Origin: Harmothoe impar
Lineage: Eukaryota; Annelida; Polychaeta; Phyllodocida; Polynoidae
Length of the DNA stretch: 64,000 bases
NCBI GenBank assembly: GCA_947462335.1
Contig: OX381717.1
Coordinates: 14,871,166-14,935,165 of the forward strand
Direction: 5' to 3'
The notes under the pieces are model-generated. The model made no database searches. It was not told where the DNA came from and worked only from the letters and a program-made list of their open reading frames with translations. Of the stretch, positions 28,351-38,615 are shown piece by piece. Position numbers and translations under genes: made by a program. Position 1 is the first letter of the stretch. Each line of letters opens with the position of its first letter.

Positions 28351-28405
28351 AAGCAAAATGTGGTCATTACTGTTGTATGGGCTAAGTAAATGTTGTGCTA
28401 ATAGT

Positions 28406-29833
28406 TCAGATTTCATGACACAGGATGTAGCGTTTTATCTTTGCGGGTATTGGAAGCTTCTTCACCACTGAAGGTTGCAGGGACCCCAGGTTCTCCCGCA
28501 CACAGCGGCGGCTGTACCACTGCAGGGACTGGGTCTGTCTCAGGAACTCCACCACTCTGTGAATCTGTCTGCAGGTGTTCTGCCATAAGTGCTGCCTGCT
28601 GACCTCCTCTCTGAGGACACACACCTCTGGGTACAGCTGCAGGGACTCATCACTGAACTCCTGCAGGTCTGCCATCTGATGAGCGTAATATTCCTGGAAT
28701 ATGGATTTTTGAAGATTGCCCTGAAGTTCCTCCTTCTCAACCACCTCCAATTCTTCCAGCATACCATGTATTTTCACAGAGATATTCTCTTCATCCTGAG
28801 TGTCCTCCGTTAGCCACTTTGCAATGGCCTCCTCTACATCACTCAGCATGGTCTGCGCTCCATGTGAAACCCTCATACCAGCCTGCAGAAGAATCAGAGG
28901 CGTCTCCGGGAAGGGGCCGGAATAATACTCAAACCCCGTGAAATGTTCTATAAAAAGGGTAACTTTCATGTTTGATGTGTCTGCCCCATGCCTAATCAAC
29001 CATCTGACCTTGTTCCTGTGAGCATTCTCTTTAACTGCATATTCCAGAGCTGTCATGTGATCACTGTCCTCCAGGAAAATGTTACCTCCATGCATGAAGA
29101 ACAGGTCAAGGTGATCTTGTAGAAAAGAGCCATCACCTGGATAGGAGCTAGACGCAATGATCATTTCATGGAGTAATGACGGCTTCTCATCCACCGTGTG
29201 ATTTACATCTGCTCCAAGACGTAGAAGGCTTTTGAAGAGGGCAGCAGAGAGGTCATCGGGTGCCTCTAATGTTAGCTGCAGAGGGCTGCACTTTGAGCTG
29301 CAGTGTTCAGCGGTTACATTTGGGTCTGCACCATACTCCAACAGCAGCTCCACATTCTCCACAACATTATCCATGCAATAGTTAATTGCATTCAACAAAG
29401 GAATATTGTCAAAACTTCCATTGTGGTCATTAGGGTCTGCACCATGTTGGAGCAATAGTTTCAGTAGATCAGTTGAGCCATTTTCTAATACCACCACCAG
29501 TGGGTTCTGTAGCACAGCAGATGTCTTACATGTAGCACCTGCAGCAAGAAGCATTTGAACAGGCTCTGTACAATCCCTCTGTGCTGCCATGTGTAAGGCT
29601 GTCTTATGAAGCTGTTTATCATCCCCTGAGCATTGTATGAGAAAGGTTTCATTTACATCCCATCCACTGTTCAGGATGGTTCTTAAATGGTCCTTGCTTT
29701 GATTACCTGTGATTTTGAAATTATTTAGAATTACATCTAGAATGTGAGACCTCTTGTCACGAGCTTCATGAGTTTGGCCATTTGTCCAATCAGAGATATC
29801 ATACTGAGCAGCAGGTACCTCAGGAGCTGCCAT
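28406..29833 (-). CDS. ankyrin-repeat and SOCS-box protein, 475 aa, single coding exon
   Basis: The ATG at 29833 (context AAAGATGG) opens 475 codons to a TGA at 28406-28408. Residues about 74-290 hold six ankyrin-type repeats (for example TALHMAAQRD...LLAAGA, LLLQHGADPND, LLLEYGADPNV, LLRLGADVNH, WLIRHGAD). About 140 helical, charged residues follow. The last 40 residues are a SOCS box: SLQWYSRRCVRENLG matches the BC-box pattern but has Ser where Cys is usual, and LPIPAKIKRYIL matches the cullin-5-box LPxP and its following helix. Known family members recruit substrates through the repeats to an elongin-B/C-cullin-5 ubiquitin ligase in the cytoplasm. The substrate is unknown. An intron-free coding region of this length is unusual for vertebrate relatives but not for lineage-expanded invertebrate copies; which ASB subtype it is cannot be decided here. 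Confidence 0.92.
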   Translation of the reverse strand: MAAPEVPAAQYDISDWTNGQTHEARDKRSHILDVILNNFKITGNQSKDHLRTILNSGWDVNETFLIQCSGDDKQLHKTALHMAAQRDCTEPVQMLLAAGATCKTSAVLQNPLVVVLENGSTDLLKLLLQHGADPNDHNGSFDNIPLLNAINYCMDNVVENVELLLEYGADPNVTAEHCSSKCSPLQLTLEAPDDLSAALFKSLLRLGADVNHTVDEKPSLLHEMIIASSSYPGDGSFLQDHLDLFFMHGGNIFLEDSDHMTALEYAVKENAHRNKVRWLIRHGADTSNMKVTLFIEHFTGFEYYSGPFPETPLILLQAGMRVSHGAQTMLSDVEEAIAKWLTEDTQDEENISVKIHGMLEELEVVEKEELQGNLQKSIFQEYYAHQMADLQEFSDESLQLYPEVCVLREEVSRQHLWQNTCRQIHRVVEFLRQTQSLQWYSRRCVRENLGSLQPSVVKKLPIPAKIKRYILCHEI

Positions 29834-30044
29834 CTTTGTCTCTTTGGGTGAACTCTGGTGAAAGTTGTCAGAGATTTCCTAACACTTAGAATTTGCTTGT
29901 TTGACTAGAACCTCTGTTCAGGCGAAAAATAGCAGTGGTATCTGATGTCTCTAAGTCTATATTTTTCTACACTGCAATTAGGGCATTCTTTCACACTTTC
30001 CTCTTTTCTACCAGCTTTTCTTGTTGTCTTTTCCACTGCTACAT
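29834..30044 (-). other. probable 5' UTR exon of the ankyrin/SOCS-box gene
   Basis: On the minus strand a good acceptor (ATATCTATCTTTTCAG) ends at 30045 and is followed by 211 bases without an upstream ATG in good context in frame with the coding region. This suggests that the 5' UTR is spliced and the promoter lies beyond 30045. No donor was identified with confidence. Confidence 0.4.
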
Positions 30045-30051
30045 CTGAAAA

Positions 30052-31080
30052 GATAGATATAGAAACTGCATTAAACCAATAGTTTTCCTGGAAGAGTGCA
30101 GTGGTTCAATGCATTTTGCCCTCATTACCTGAAGGCAGTTCTGGCATGTAAGGTGATGGTACTGCATTCATGCAATATGTTGATCCTAGAGGGCTGACAC
30201 TTCTCAGTATGATCAGCATGATACACCAATGCAGTACTGCTGAGTCATGGCACAACGTGATGACAAATAGACCATAATGCATTATGTCCCCTTTGCCTAC
30301 ACTACAAGTTTTCTATGCATAACAACATAAAGTAAGAATTACTTGCAAATTGCATCTATATCAGGCCACAACTCCATAAGAATCAGAAAATAAACAAAGA
30401 ATCACAGAGTGAACATGAAGTGGCAATCATAGAAAATGTTTATTGAGATTTTATCAGAGAGGTTAAGATTGTGACGTGTACGGCAATGTGTACGGGTAAT
30501 GTCACAGGCCACGTGGGGGGTACCCCAACTAGCCGTACATAACTTGTAGGTCAGACATTTTGGATGTCTAGATGCCTATCTACACATACATGTAAGAAGT
30601 GTAGGGAGAATGGATGATTATATGAAGGTGATGTGCATACTTTTAAATAAACTGAAGCTGTTCAATTGAATGAGAGGTATATGTGCACCTGGTGTGTATG
30701 TATATAGGGTGTGGGATAAGTGCATGCCACTATAATTACCCTGTTATTTAACCCCTTCCCCATAACCACTTGGTGCCACATAATTGATAATTCAGCAATG
30801 ATTACACTAGTAGACATGGATTGCCTTAACTACTTTACCTAAAACTGTACCTGAACTTGTACCTGTAGACCTTGCTGTTCCCATACAAGTACAGGTTGCC
30901 CAATCTTAACCTATCTATTATCAAGAACAGGATGCCTCGAAGTTGTTTAATTGCTGTCATGCTGCCAGTGAGCGCACTGCATTGGTGCATCATTCCAGGC
31001 CTTTTGAAGTGTTTCAAATTCCAAGATTCGCATGATGCACAAATACAACAAGGGCACACTACTAGCTCTGGCTGGAGTCT
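30052..31080. other. region upstream of the ankyrin/SOCS-box gene with family A remnants
   Basis: Family A words occur at 30107-30295 (TGCCCTCATTACC, GTCAGCATGATACACCAATGCAGTACTG, CATAATGCATTATG) and at 30947-31065 (GCACTGCATTGGTGCATCAT, GATTCGCATGATGCACAAAT). A short palindrome-rich piece GTGACGTGTACGGCAATGTG lies at 30471-30540. No gene is seen. Confidence 0.4.
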
Positions 31081-31439
31081 TGAATTATGAAACAAATGGA
31101 TGTATTATATATATACACATTGAAAGGGTAACAGTAACCTTAAATCTAAAGTTTACATGAAGAGTTTATAAGAAGCACTCAAATGACATTACAAAGTGGC
31201 CATATTTATATAGGATGTATTTTTCTGGCCTCATTTATCATAACATATGGTAATTGTAGGCCTACTGTTATTTAGTGAGCAGTGAGCCGTCACACTGGGC
31301 ACTGTGCCATGTACCAGCTTGGACTGAAGTGAGCCATGTTAGTTTGTGCTGCAGACACCTGTAACAGATATGCCTACCTGTAGCAAGTAACTGTCTGATT
31401 TGGTGAAAAGTGTTTCCTCCTCTGAACCTTGATCTTTGT

Positions 31440-31530
31440 TATGATAGGAAGTTGTGAGTAAACGGTGGAAGTTGTCAACCACTGCCACAGGAAACAACTG
31501 CAGTTTTTACAGTAAGATGGCAGCACCATC
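31440..31530. repeat. diverged copy of a segment at 26998-27085
   Basis: GGAAGTTGTGAGTAAACGGT, GGAAGTTGTCAAC and GTAAGATGGCAGCACCATCT correspond to GGAAGTTGTGAGTAGATGGT, AAAAGTTGTAAC and GGAAGATGGCAGCACTTTAG to the right of the 235-bp duplication. Same orientation, about 4.4 kb apart. Confidence 0.5.
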
Positions 31531-31769
31531 TGCAGCACTAGTGTAGACCTTGCCCACTAGAGGTCAGCAATCTGTTCAGCCACTCAGTGGCCTAAAGTCA
31601 TCTTTACTCCCATGATGAGCGCTGACAATTACAAAAGTACATCTTTCTAGATACATATAGAAGAGCATGGCTAATTAATAATAAGCACACAGTTCGCTAA
31701 GCAAATCATTATAAACCTGTTCTCAGTACATAAAAGATTAATTGGACTCAAATTACATTATATTGCCCC

Positions 31770-32115
31770 ATATTTAGCCATCTGACCTCTGCTGTGGCCT
31801 CTTCTACCCTATTTTTAGCTATCTGAACCCTCATTTGGCATCTTCCATCCCATTATAATGTATTTACAATTATTACATTGGCGCCCTGACCACCACAAAA
31901 ACAGATTCTGTCACAATATGACCCCTCGTTTTGCCTCATTTACCCCAATTTTAGCTATCAGACCTCTCATTTGGCCTCACTTACCCAATTCTCAGCTATA
32001 TGACCCCTCGTTTGGCCCCGTATACCCCATATTTGGCTATCTGGCCTCTGCTGTGGCCTCTTCTACCCTATTTTTAGCTATCTGACCCCTAGTTTGGCAT
32101 CTTCAATCCCTTTTT
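31770..32115 (+). repeat. about 40-bp minisatellite (AGCTATCTGACC unit), copy 1
   Basis: Units such as TTTAGCTATCTGACCTCTGC TGTGGCCTCTTCTACCCTAT alternate with AGCTATCTGACCCCTCGTTT GGCATCTTCCATCCC. The same array recurs at 39110-39510 and 48130-48530. In all three places it borders other shared blocks, so the arrays moved as part of the larger duplications. Confidence 0.75.
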
Positions 32116-32760
32116 TTTTAACAGATTACAATAATAACCTTCCTCGAAGTTGACTTTTTTACAGGCGAGTCAGCGAGTTCACTGACTCGTCTCGCTTGAA
32201 GTCCATTTTCCATCACTTATAATTGTTTCTAATGCCTAAAAAGGTGACAACTTGAAGAAAACATATTATTCTTTGTTAATCCGCAATAAGTTACTACTTA
32301 CATGGCCAAATTAAGGAGGATTGATTGATTTTCGGCAAAGTTTAGTCGCCGAAACTTGACTCGTCGGATTCTTGAGAAAAGGTTTCCCGTTCTACGACAA
32401 TGATCGCTTCCGGTTATGGTGCGCTCGATAAACAAATTATTTATTGATAAAGACGGTTAAACTGTCCAAAATGTCCGCAAATGCCACTATATTACCTGTA
32501 GGAGTAATAATATTACCTTCAAAGTCCGCAATTAGCTGTATTTCGGAAGATAATGTCCGTGCCAGATTTCGGCAATCGCTGGCGGGTTCAAAACCGACGC
32601 ACGGTCTGCGAGGGATGGTCTAAAGGCGACAGTGCGCCGCGGTCGACGAGAATGGTGAATTTTCATCGATTACAGCTAAAATATGCAAGGTAAGTCTGCA
32701 ATTTCTGTTGATATTGATAGATTAGGCTCCTCTTTTATGGGGGTTGAAATTGCGGACAGC
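32116..32760 (+). repeat. shared block resembling a 5' gene end, copy 1
   Basis: AACAGATTACAATAATAACC through AGGCGAGTCAGCGAGTTCAC to TGACTCGTCGGATTCTTGAG matches 39340-39760. The CpG-rich part (32540-32690) leads to ATATGCAAG followed by GTAAGTCTGCAA, a good splice donor. Then GATAGATTAGGCTCCTCT and GCGGACAGCTCAGT follow, also at 40077-40150 and 44050-44120. This could be a first exon and donor duplicated with its promoter, or part of a mobile element. Confidence 0.5.
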
Positions 32761-32999
32761 TCAGTGGCCGGGCTATTCCGCAAAATGACGAAGACCGGCC
32801 CTTAAACTTGACAAGACCAAAAAACAGAGCCAATGATCAAATGATAGAAGTTGGAATGACAGCGTGGCTGGGCGCCCCTGTTTGAAAATGCTTCAACCAA
32901 ATTTTCTGGGGGGGTAGGGCCTAATTCAGCTATTGTACGTCCAAATATAGTATGTTTTGTAAGGCTTAGGCTTTGTTTCCATTAAAAATAAGGTATTTT

Positions 33000-34445
33000 A
33001 ACCACATTTTATGGCGAAGTTTTCACTCGTGAGACGCTACCCGGTACGGCGGTAGTGCTTTAACATAGCGAGTCTATGGGGGCCGAGTGACAGTGGCTCG
33101 ATGCAAACATGAAAACTGCTCTTAAAAATTGTACAAGGGGGGGGGAGCCCCAACATATTTTTTTCTGAACTCTCCTGTATTAGGCCTTTCTAATGATACG
33201 ATTCATTAAGAAATCCAAAATGTAGAAGTGACTAAACCCAAAAGCGGCACGACCCTCAAACATGAATACTACTAGAATAACTTGAAAATTTGCTCAACGA
33301 TTTTTTTTTGTTTGGGGGGGTTAGAGCAATTTTTGGGATCTGCCCTTAATATGTGGCAAAGATGACATGTTTAATATCCCAGATTGCGATATCCCATTAA
33401 AAAAAATAAATCTTTATGACCCCCCAAGCCCCCCTGAGTTTGGGTCAATTCACCACCCCAACCCTGTTGAAATCCTATATACGGCCTCGTGACAGCTGAA
33501 AGATCAATCTGAATATAGGTCAATGATCAGCTGATCGGCGCAGACCGGACTGTCATTTCTCAACTTGAATCAAATTTCTTGAAAATGGCTCATATCGAAG
33601 GTAATTCTCAACCAATATTCACCTTATTAGGCTCGTTAGATGCAGAAATGTCATCTTTATTAGGCCCTAGTGTGTCAGCCCTCCATCCCCCCTACTTTTT
33701 GTGAAATTTGACTTTGTTTGGGAATTTTGGCGAGTAGAACGCTTCGACTTAGAGTCCTCGGGATAGCGCCAAACGAAGCGTCTTGGCGAGAGGATTTCAG
33801 AAATGTAAAATTTGGATCTCTATCATGTTTAGTTCTATAGATACGGGTATGTCTTTGACAAACATTTGGTTTGGGGCAGGGCACCCCCTTGAAGCAAAAA
33901 AAAAAAGAGCCCCCCCCCCCCCCCCCCGTGTCAGGTTTCAGGGTTGGGACGCTACCCGGTAGTGCTTTAACATAGGGAGTCTATGGGCGCCGAGTGACAG
34001 TGGCTCGGTGCAAACATGAAAACTGCTCTTTAAAATTGTACAAGGGGGGGGGGGAGCCCCAAAATAATTTTTTCTGAACTCCCAAGTCTTAGGCTAAGTC
34101 TTAGGCCTTTCTAATGATACTATTTGTTAAGAAATGCAACATGTAGAAGTCACTTTTCACATACGGGCACGACCCTTAAACATGAACAGTACTAGAATAA
34201 TTTGAAAATTTGCTCAACGATTTTTTTTTGTTTGGGGGGGTTAGAGAAATTTTTGGGATCTGCCCTTAATATATATCAAAGATGACATGTTTAATATCCC
34301 AGATTGCGATATCCCATTAAAAAAAAAAATCTTTATGACCCCCCCAGTCCCCCTGAGTTTGGGTCAATTCATCACCCCAACCCTGTTGAAATCCTATATA
34401 CGGCCTCGTCGCTGCTCAACTTGAGTTTGAGAAATGACAGCGCGG
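33000..34445 (+). repeat. two direct copies of an about 500-bp block
   Basis: Block 33020-33490 recurs at 33945-34410. Shared words include GACGCTACCCGGTA, TAGTGCTTTAACATAG, GAGTGACAGTGGCTCG, CTGATTAAG-type words, CAACGATTTTTTTTTGTTTG and CCCAACCCTGTTGAAATCCT. Between them lies ATGGCTCATATCGAAG followed by GTAATTC, again a possible exon end; it is matched at 44555-44575. A third, more diverged copy of the block starts at 43600. Confidence 0.7.
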
Positions 34446-34539
34446 GTCAATGATCAGCTGATCGTAGTCTGTTCGTGCCAGACCATAACAGTAGCCGGGC
34501 TGTGTTCAGAAATGTTCGATTTATCTCTCTATCATGTTT

Positions 34540-36425
34540 AGTTCCAGAGCTATCAGTTCATGTTTACTAAATAACTACTGCATATTATGCAATATCTCCC
34601 AGAAATTCTCATTCTTTGGACATTAGCGGTAGTCCCAGCAAAAGGAAATTCTCAAATATCATGTCTAGGTACCTCAAAATTTAAAAGAGCAGAATGAAGA
34701 ATATTGTGAAAATCGAGACTAAATTATGGCTCCAAATGATGCGTCTCGGTGAGAGGAGTTCAGAAATGTTCGATTTATCTCTCTATCATGTATAGTTCCA
34801 GAGCTATGTGCATGTTTGCATTCTATACTATACACATCTGTGGTAGTCCTCGCAAAAAGAATTTCTCAAATATTGTGTCTAAGTACCTCAAAATTGAACA
34901 TTTCCAAAGGGCCCATTGGGGGGGGGGGGGGCGAAAAAATTTGCGCGCGCCCCAGTTAACACCAAACGAGTTCAGTTCATGTTTACTAAATAACTACTGC
35001 ATATTATGCAATATCTCCCAGAAATTCTCATTCTTTGGACATTAGTGGTAGTCCCAGCAAAAGGAAATTCTCAAATATCATGTCTAGGTACCTCAAAATT
35101 TAAAAGAGCAGAATGAAGAATATTGTGAAAATCGAGACTAAATTCTGGCTCCAAATGATGCGTCTCGGTGAGAGGAGTTCAGAAATGTTTGATTTATCTC
35201 TCTATCATGTTTAGTTCCAGAGCTATGTGCATGTTTGCATTCTATACTATACACATCTGTGGTAGTCCTCGCAAAAAGAATTTCTCAAATATTGTGTCTA
35301 AGTACCTCAAAATTGAACATTTCCAAAGTGCCCATTGGGGGGGGGGGCGAAAAAATTTGCGCGCGCCCCAGTTAACACCAAACAAGTTCAGTTCATGTTT
35401 ACTAAATAACTACTGCATATTATGCAATATCTCCCAGAAATTCTCATTCTTTGGACATGAGTGGTAGTCCCAGCAAAAGGAAATTCTCAAATATCATGTC
35501 TAGGTACCTCAAAATTTAAAAGAGCAGAATGAAGAATATTGTGAAAATCGAGACTAAATTATGGCTCCAAATGATGCGTCTCGGTGAGAGGAGTTCAGAA
35601 ATGTTCGATTTATCTCTCTATCATGTTTAGTTCCAGAGCTATGTGCATGTTTGCATTCTATACTATACACATCTGTGGTAGTCCTCGCAAAAAGAATTTC
35701 TCAAATATTGTGTCTAAGTACCTCAAAATTGAACATTTCCAAAGGGCCCATTTGGGGGGGGGGGCGAAAAAATTTGCGCGCGCCCCAGTTAACACCAAAC
35801 AAGTTCAGTTCATGTTTACTAAATAACTACTGCATATTATGCAATATCTCCCAGAAATTCTCATTCTTTGGACATTAGCGGTAGTCCCAGCAAAAGGAAA
35901 TTCTCAAATATCATGTCTAGGTACCTCAAAATTTAAAAGAGCAGAATGAAGAATATTGTGAAAATCGAGACTAAATTATGGCTCCAAATGATGCGTCTCG
36001 GTGAGAGGAGTTCAGAAATGTTCGATTTATCTCTCTATCATGTATAGTTCCAGAGCTATGTGCATGTTTGCATTCTATACTATACACATCTGTGGTAGTC
36101 CTCACAAAAAGAATTTCTCAAATATTGTGTCTAAGTACCTCAAAATTGAACATTTCCAAAGGGCCCATTTGGGGGGGGGGGGCGAAAAAATTTGCGCGCG
36201 CCCCAGTGAACACCAAACGAGTTCAGTTCATGTTTACTAAATAACTACTGCATATTATGCAATATCTCCCAGAAATTCTCATTCTTTGGACATTAGTGGT
36301 AGTCCCAGCAAAAGGAAATTCTCAAATATCATGTCTAGGTACCTCAAAATTTAAAAGAGCAGAATGAAGAATATTGTGAAAATCGAGACTAAATTCTGGC
36401 TCCAAATGATGCGTCTCGGGATGCG
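34540..36425 (+). repeat. satellite of about 417 bp with dimeric substructure, 4.5 copies
   Basis: Full units repeat with periods of 419, 416 and 417 bp (for example TGCGTCTCGGTGAGAGGAGT at 34739, 35158, 35575 and 35992). Each unit is itself a pair of diverged monomers of about 205-212 bp. One carries GTGGTAGTCCTCGCAAAAAG then CTAAGTACCTCAAAATTGAA, the other GTGGTAGTCCCAGCAAAAGG then CTAGGTACCTCAAAATTTAA. G-runs followed by GCGAAAAAATTTGCGCGCGC occur once per unit and vary in length. Frames of 75-99 codons recur in every unit, but their boundaries fall in the G-runs, so I do not call them genes. Confidence 0.9.
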
Positions 36426-36923
36426 TCATGGGATACTTTCAGGGGGTAAGGCCTAATTCTCAGTACTGCCACTAACGCACTGCTAAAGATAGACCTTGAA
36501 TTTATATCAAAAACAATTCCCAGGTCATTAACCCAATTTTTGACTTCAGGGGGGGTCTCGGAAATTTTTCTTCAGAGCCAATTGTAGTGCCAAACGAAGC
36601 GTCTTGGCGAGAGGAGTTCAGAAATGTTCAATTTATCTCTCTATCATGTTTAGTTCCAGAGCTAGGTGCATATTAGTGACCTTTCGTCCCCCCCCCCTGG
36701 TTTGATACATGTCCGACCTTAAACTCCACAGTACTGCCTCAGAAAGGTAATTAGAGTTGCCTGTGCTTTAAAAGATGTAAATACCCGGTATTTAACACTC
36801 AGAAAGGTTAATAGAGCTGTCTGTGCTTTAATACATGTAAATACCCTGTAGTAAAGGCCATGGTTCTTCAGAAGTTAAAGTTCTTTTTCTGCCATTTTAT
36901 ATGTAAATTCTTATATTTTCTAG

Positions 36924-37084
36924 TGAACGTGAGCGGTACGAGCAGGAGTCGCACAAACGGGAGCCACGGGAGCGGGAGTCGCCGGAGTTGCAGGAGCGGG
37001 AGCCTTGGCCACGTGGACACAGCACTCAGAACCTTGATCAGGGGCTCTTCAACACGTCTAGAGGCTCCAAACACTCCTCCTCGG
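36924..37084 (+). CDS. exon-like segment, copy 1 of 5 (Glu/Arg-rich or Ser/Arg-rich)
   Basis: The acceptor TTATATTTTCTAG precedes 161 bases without a stop in two frames. One frame reads ERERYEQESHKREPRERES and ends in a His/Ser-rich stretch; the other reads VNVSGTSRSRTNGSHGSGS. A possible donor is CGG|GTCAGC, which is weak. Sister copies start at 37691, 38458, 46122 and 46799. The first-exon-like ATGGAAG|GTAAGT at 40071 would join in phase to the V-N-V-S frame, but it lies downstream of the first three copies. I cannot decide whether this is host exon, repeat-borne exon or non-coding. Confidence 0.35.
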
Positions 37085-37690
37085 GTCAGCATTTACCCAA
37101 TTTTTGACTTCAGGGGGGGTCTCTGAAATTTGGTCTTCAGAGCAAATCTTAAACTCCACAGTACTGACTGAGCGCCCAATGTGACCAATTTTCATGGGAT
37201 ACTTTCAGGGGGTAAGGCCTAATTCTCAGTACTGCCACTAACGCACTGCTAAAGATAGACCTTGAATTTATATAAAAAACAATTCCCAGGTCATTAACCC
37301 AATTTTTGACTTCAGGGGGGGTCTCGGAAATTTTTCTTCAGAGCCAATTATAGTGCCAAACGAAGCGTCTTGGCGAGAGGAGTTCAGAAATGTTCAATTT
37401 ATCTCTCTATCATGTTTAGTTCCAGAGCTAGGTGCATATTAGTGACCTTTTGTCCCCCCCCCCCTGGTTTGATACATGTCCGACCTTAAACTCCACAGTA
37501 CTGCCTCAGAAAGGTTATTAGAGTTGCCTGTGCTTTAAAAGATGTAAATACCCGGTATTTAACACTCAGAAAGGTTAATAGAGCTGTCTGTGCTTTAATA
37601 CATGTAAATACCCTGTAGTAAAGGCCATGGTTCTTCAGAAGTTAAAGTTCTTTTTCTGCCATTTTATATGTAAATTCTTATATTTTCTAG

Positions 37691-37851
37691 TGAACGTGAG
37701 CGGTACGAGCAGGAGTCGCACAAACGGGAGCCACGGGAGCGGGAGTCGCCGGAGTTGCAGGAGCGGGAGCCTTTGCCACGTGGACACAGCACTCAGAACC
37801 TTGATCAGGGGCTCTTCAACACGTCTAGAGGCTCCAACCACTCCTCCTCGG
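37691..37851 (+). CDS. exon-like segment, copy 2 of 5
   Basis: It differs from the first copy at only a few bases over 161 (for example GAGCCTTTGCC for GAGCCTTGGCC, and CCAACCACTC for CCAAACACTC). It has the same TTATATTTTCTAG acceptor and the same weak donor. The near identity shows a recent tandem duplication or homogenisation. Confidence 0.35.
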
Positions 37852-38457
37852 GTCAGCATTTACCCAATTTTTGACTTCAGGGGGGGTCTCTGAAATTTGG
37901 TCTTCAGAGCAAATCTTAAACTCCACAGTACTGACTGAGCGCCCAATGTGACCAATTTTTATGGGATACTTTCAGGGGGTAAGGCCTAATTCTCAGTACT
38001 GCCACTAACGCACTGCTAAAGATAGACCTTGAATTTATATCAAAAACAATTCCCAGGTCATTAACCCAATTTTTGACTTCAGGGGGGGTCTCGGAAATTT
38101 TTCTTCAGAGCCAATTGTAGTGCCAAACGAAGCGTCTTGGCGAGAGGAGTTCAGAAATGTTCAATTTATCTCTCTATCATGTTTAGTTCCAGAGCTAGGT
38201 GCATATTAGTGACCTTTCGTCCCCCCCCCCCTGGTTTGATACATGTCCGACCTTAAACTCCACAGTACTGCCTCAGAAAGGTTATTAGAGTTGCCTGTGC
38301 TTTAAAAGATGTAAATACCCGGTATTTAACACTCAGAAAGGTTAATAGAGCTGTCTGTGCTTTAATACATGTAAATACCCGGTAGTAAAGGCCACGGTTC
38401 TTCAGAAATTAAAGTTCTTTTTCTGCCATTTTATATGTAAATTCTTATATTTTCCAG

Positions 38458-38527
38458 TGAACGTGAGCGGTACGAGCAGGAGTCGCACAGATGGGAGCCA
38501 TGGAAGCTGGAGTCGCCGGAGTCGCAC
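38458..38527 (+). pseudogene. exon-like segment, copy 3 of 5, truncated
   Basis: The acceptor TTATATTTTCCAG and the first 70 bases match the other copies with changes (ACAGATGGGAGCCATGGAAG). The sequence then runs into TCGCACGTGTAGGGGCTCC, where the Glu/Arg frame meets a TAG, and on into a minisatellite. Truncated relative to copies 1, 2 and 5. Confidence 0.4.
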
Positions 38528-38615
38528 GTGTAGGGGCTCCACAACACGTGTAGGGGCTCCATACCACGCCTAGGGGCTCCACAACATGGCTAGGGGCCCC
38601 ACAACACTCATACTA
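38528..38615 (+). repeat. about 21-bp minisatellite (TAGGGGCTCCACAACA)
   Basis: Four to five units of GTAGGGGCTCCACAACAC type, degenerating to the right. A longer array of the same unit lies at 47748-47880, again followed by CATACTAGCCCT and ATATGGACTT. Confidence 0.8.

Larger units (their letters stand above)
36429..38615 (+). repeat. three tandem 767-bp units, each with one exon-like segment
   Basis: GGGATACTTTCAGGGGGTAA occurs at 36429, 37195 and 37963 (periods 766 and 768). The first two units are almost identical; the third diverges after the first 70 bases of its exon-like segment. Each unit contains TGCCAAACGAAGCGTCTTGG (a link to the satellite), GTCCGACCTTAAACTCCACA and a poly-pyrimidine/AG acceptor before the exon-like segment. 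Confidence 0.9.

Noticed and set aside
34749..36240. Repeated 75-99-codon frames in the 417-bp satellite
   Set aside because: They recur only because the DNA repeats; their ends fall in variable G-runs, no splice or start context is conserved, and no domain is visible.
34540..36425. A CRISPR-like array
   Set aside because: Units are about 417 bp without unique spacers; this is a satellite in a eukaryotic genome.
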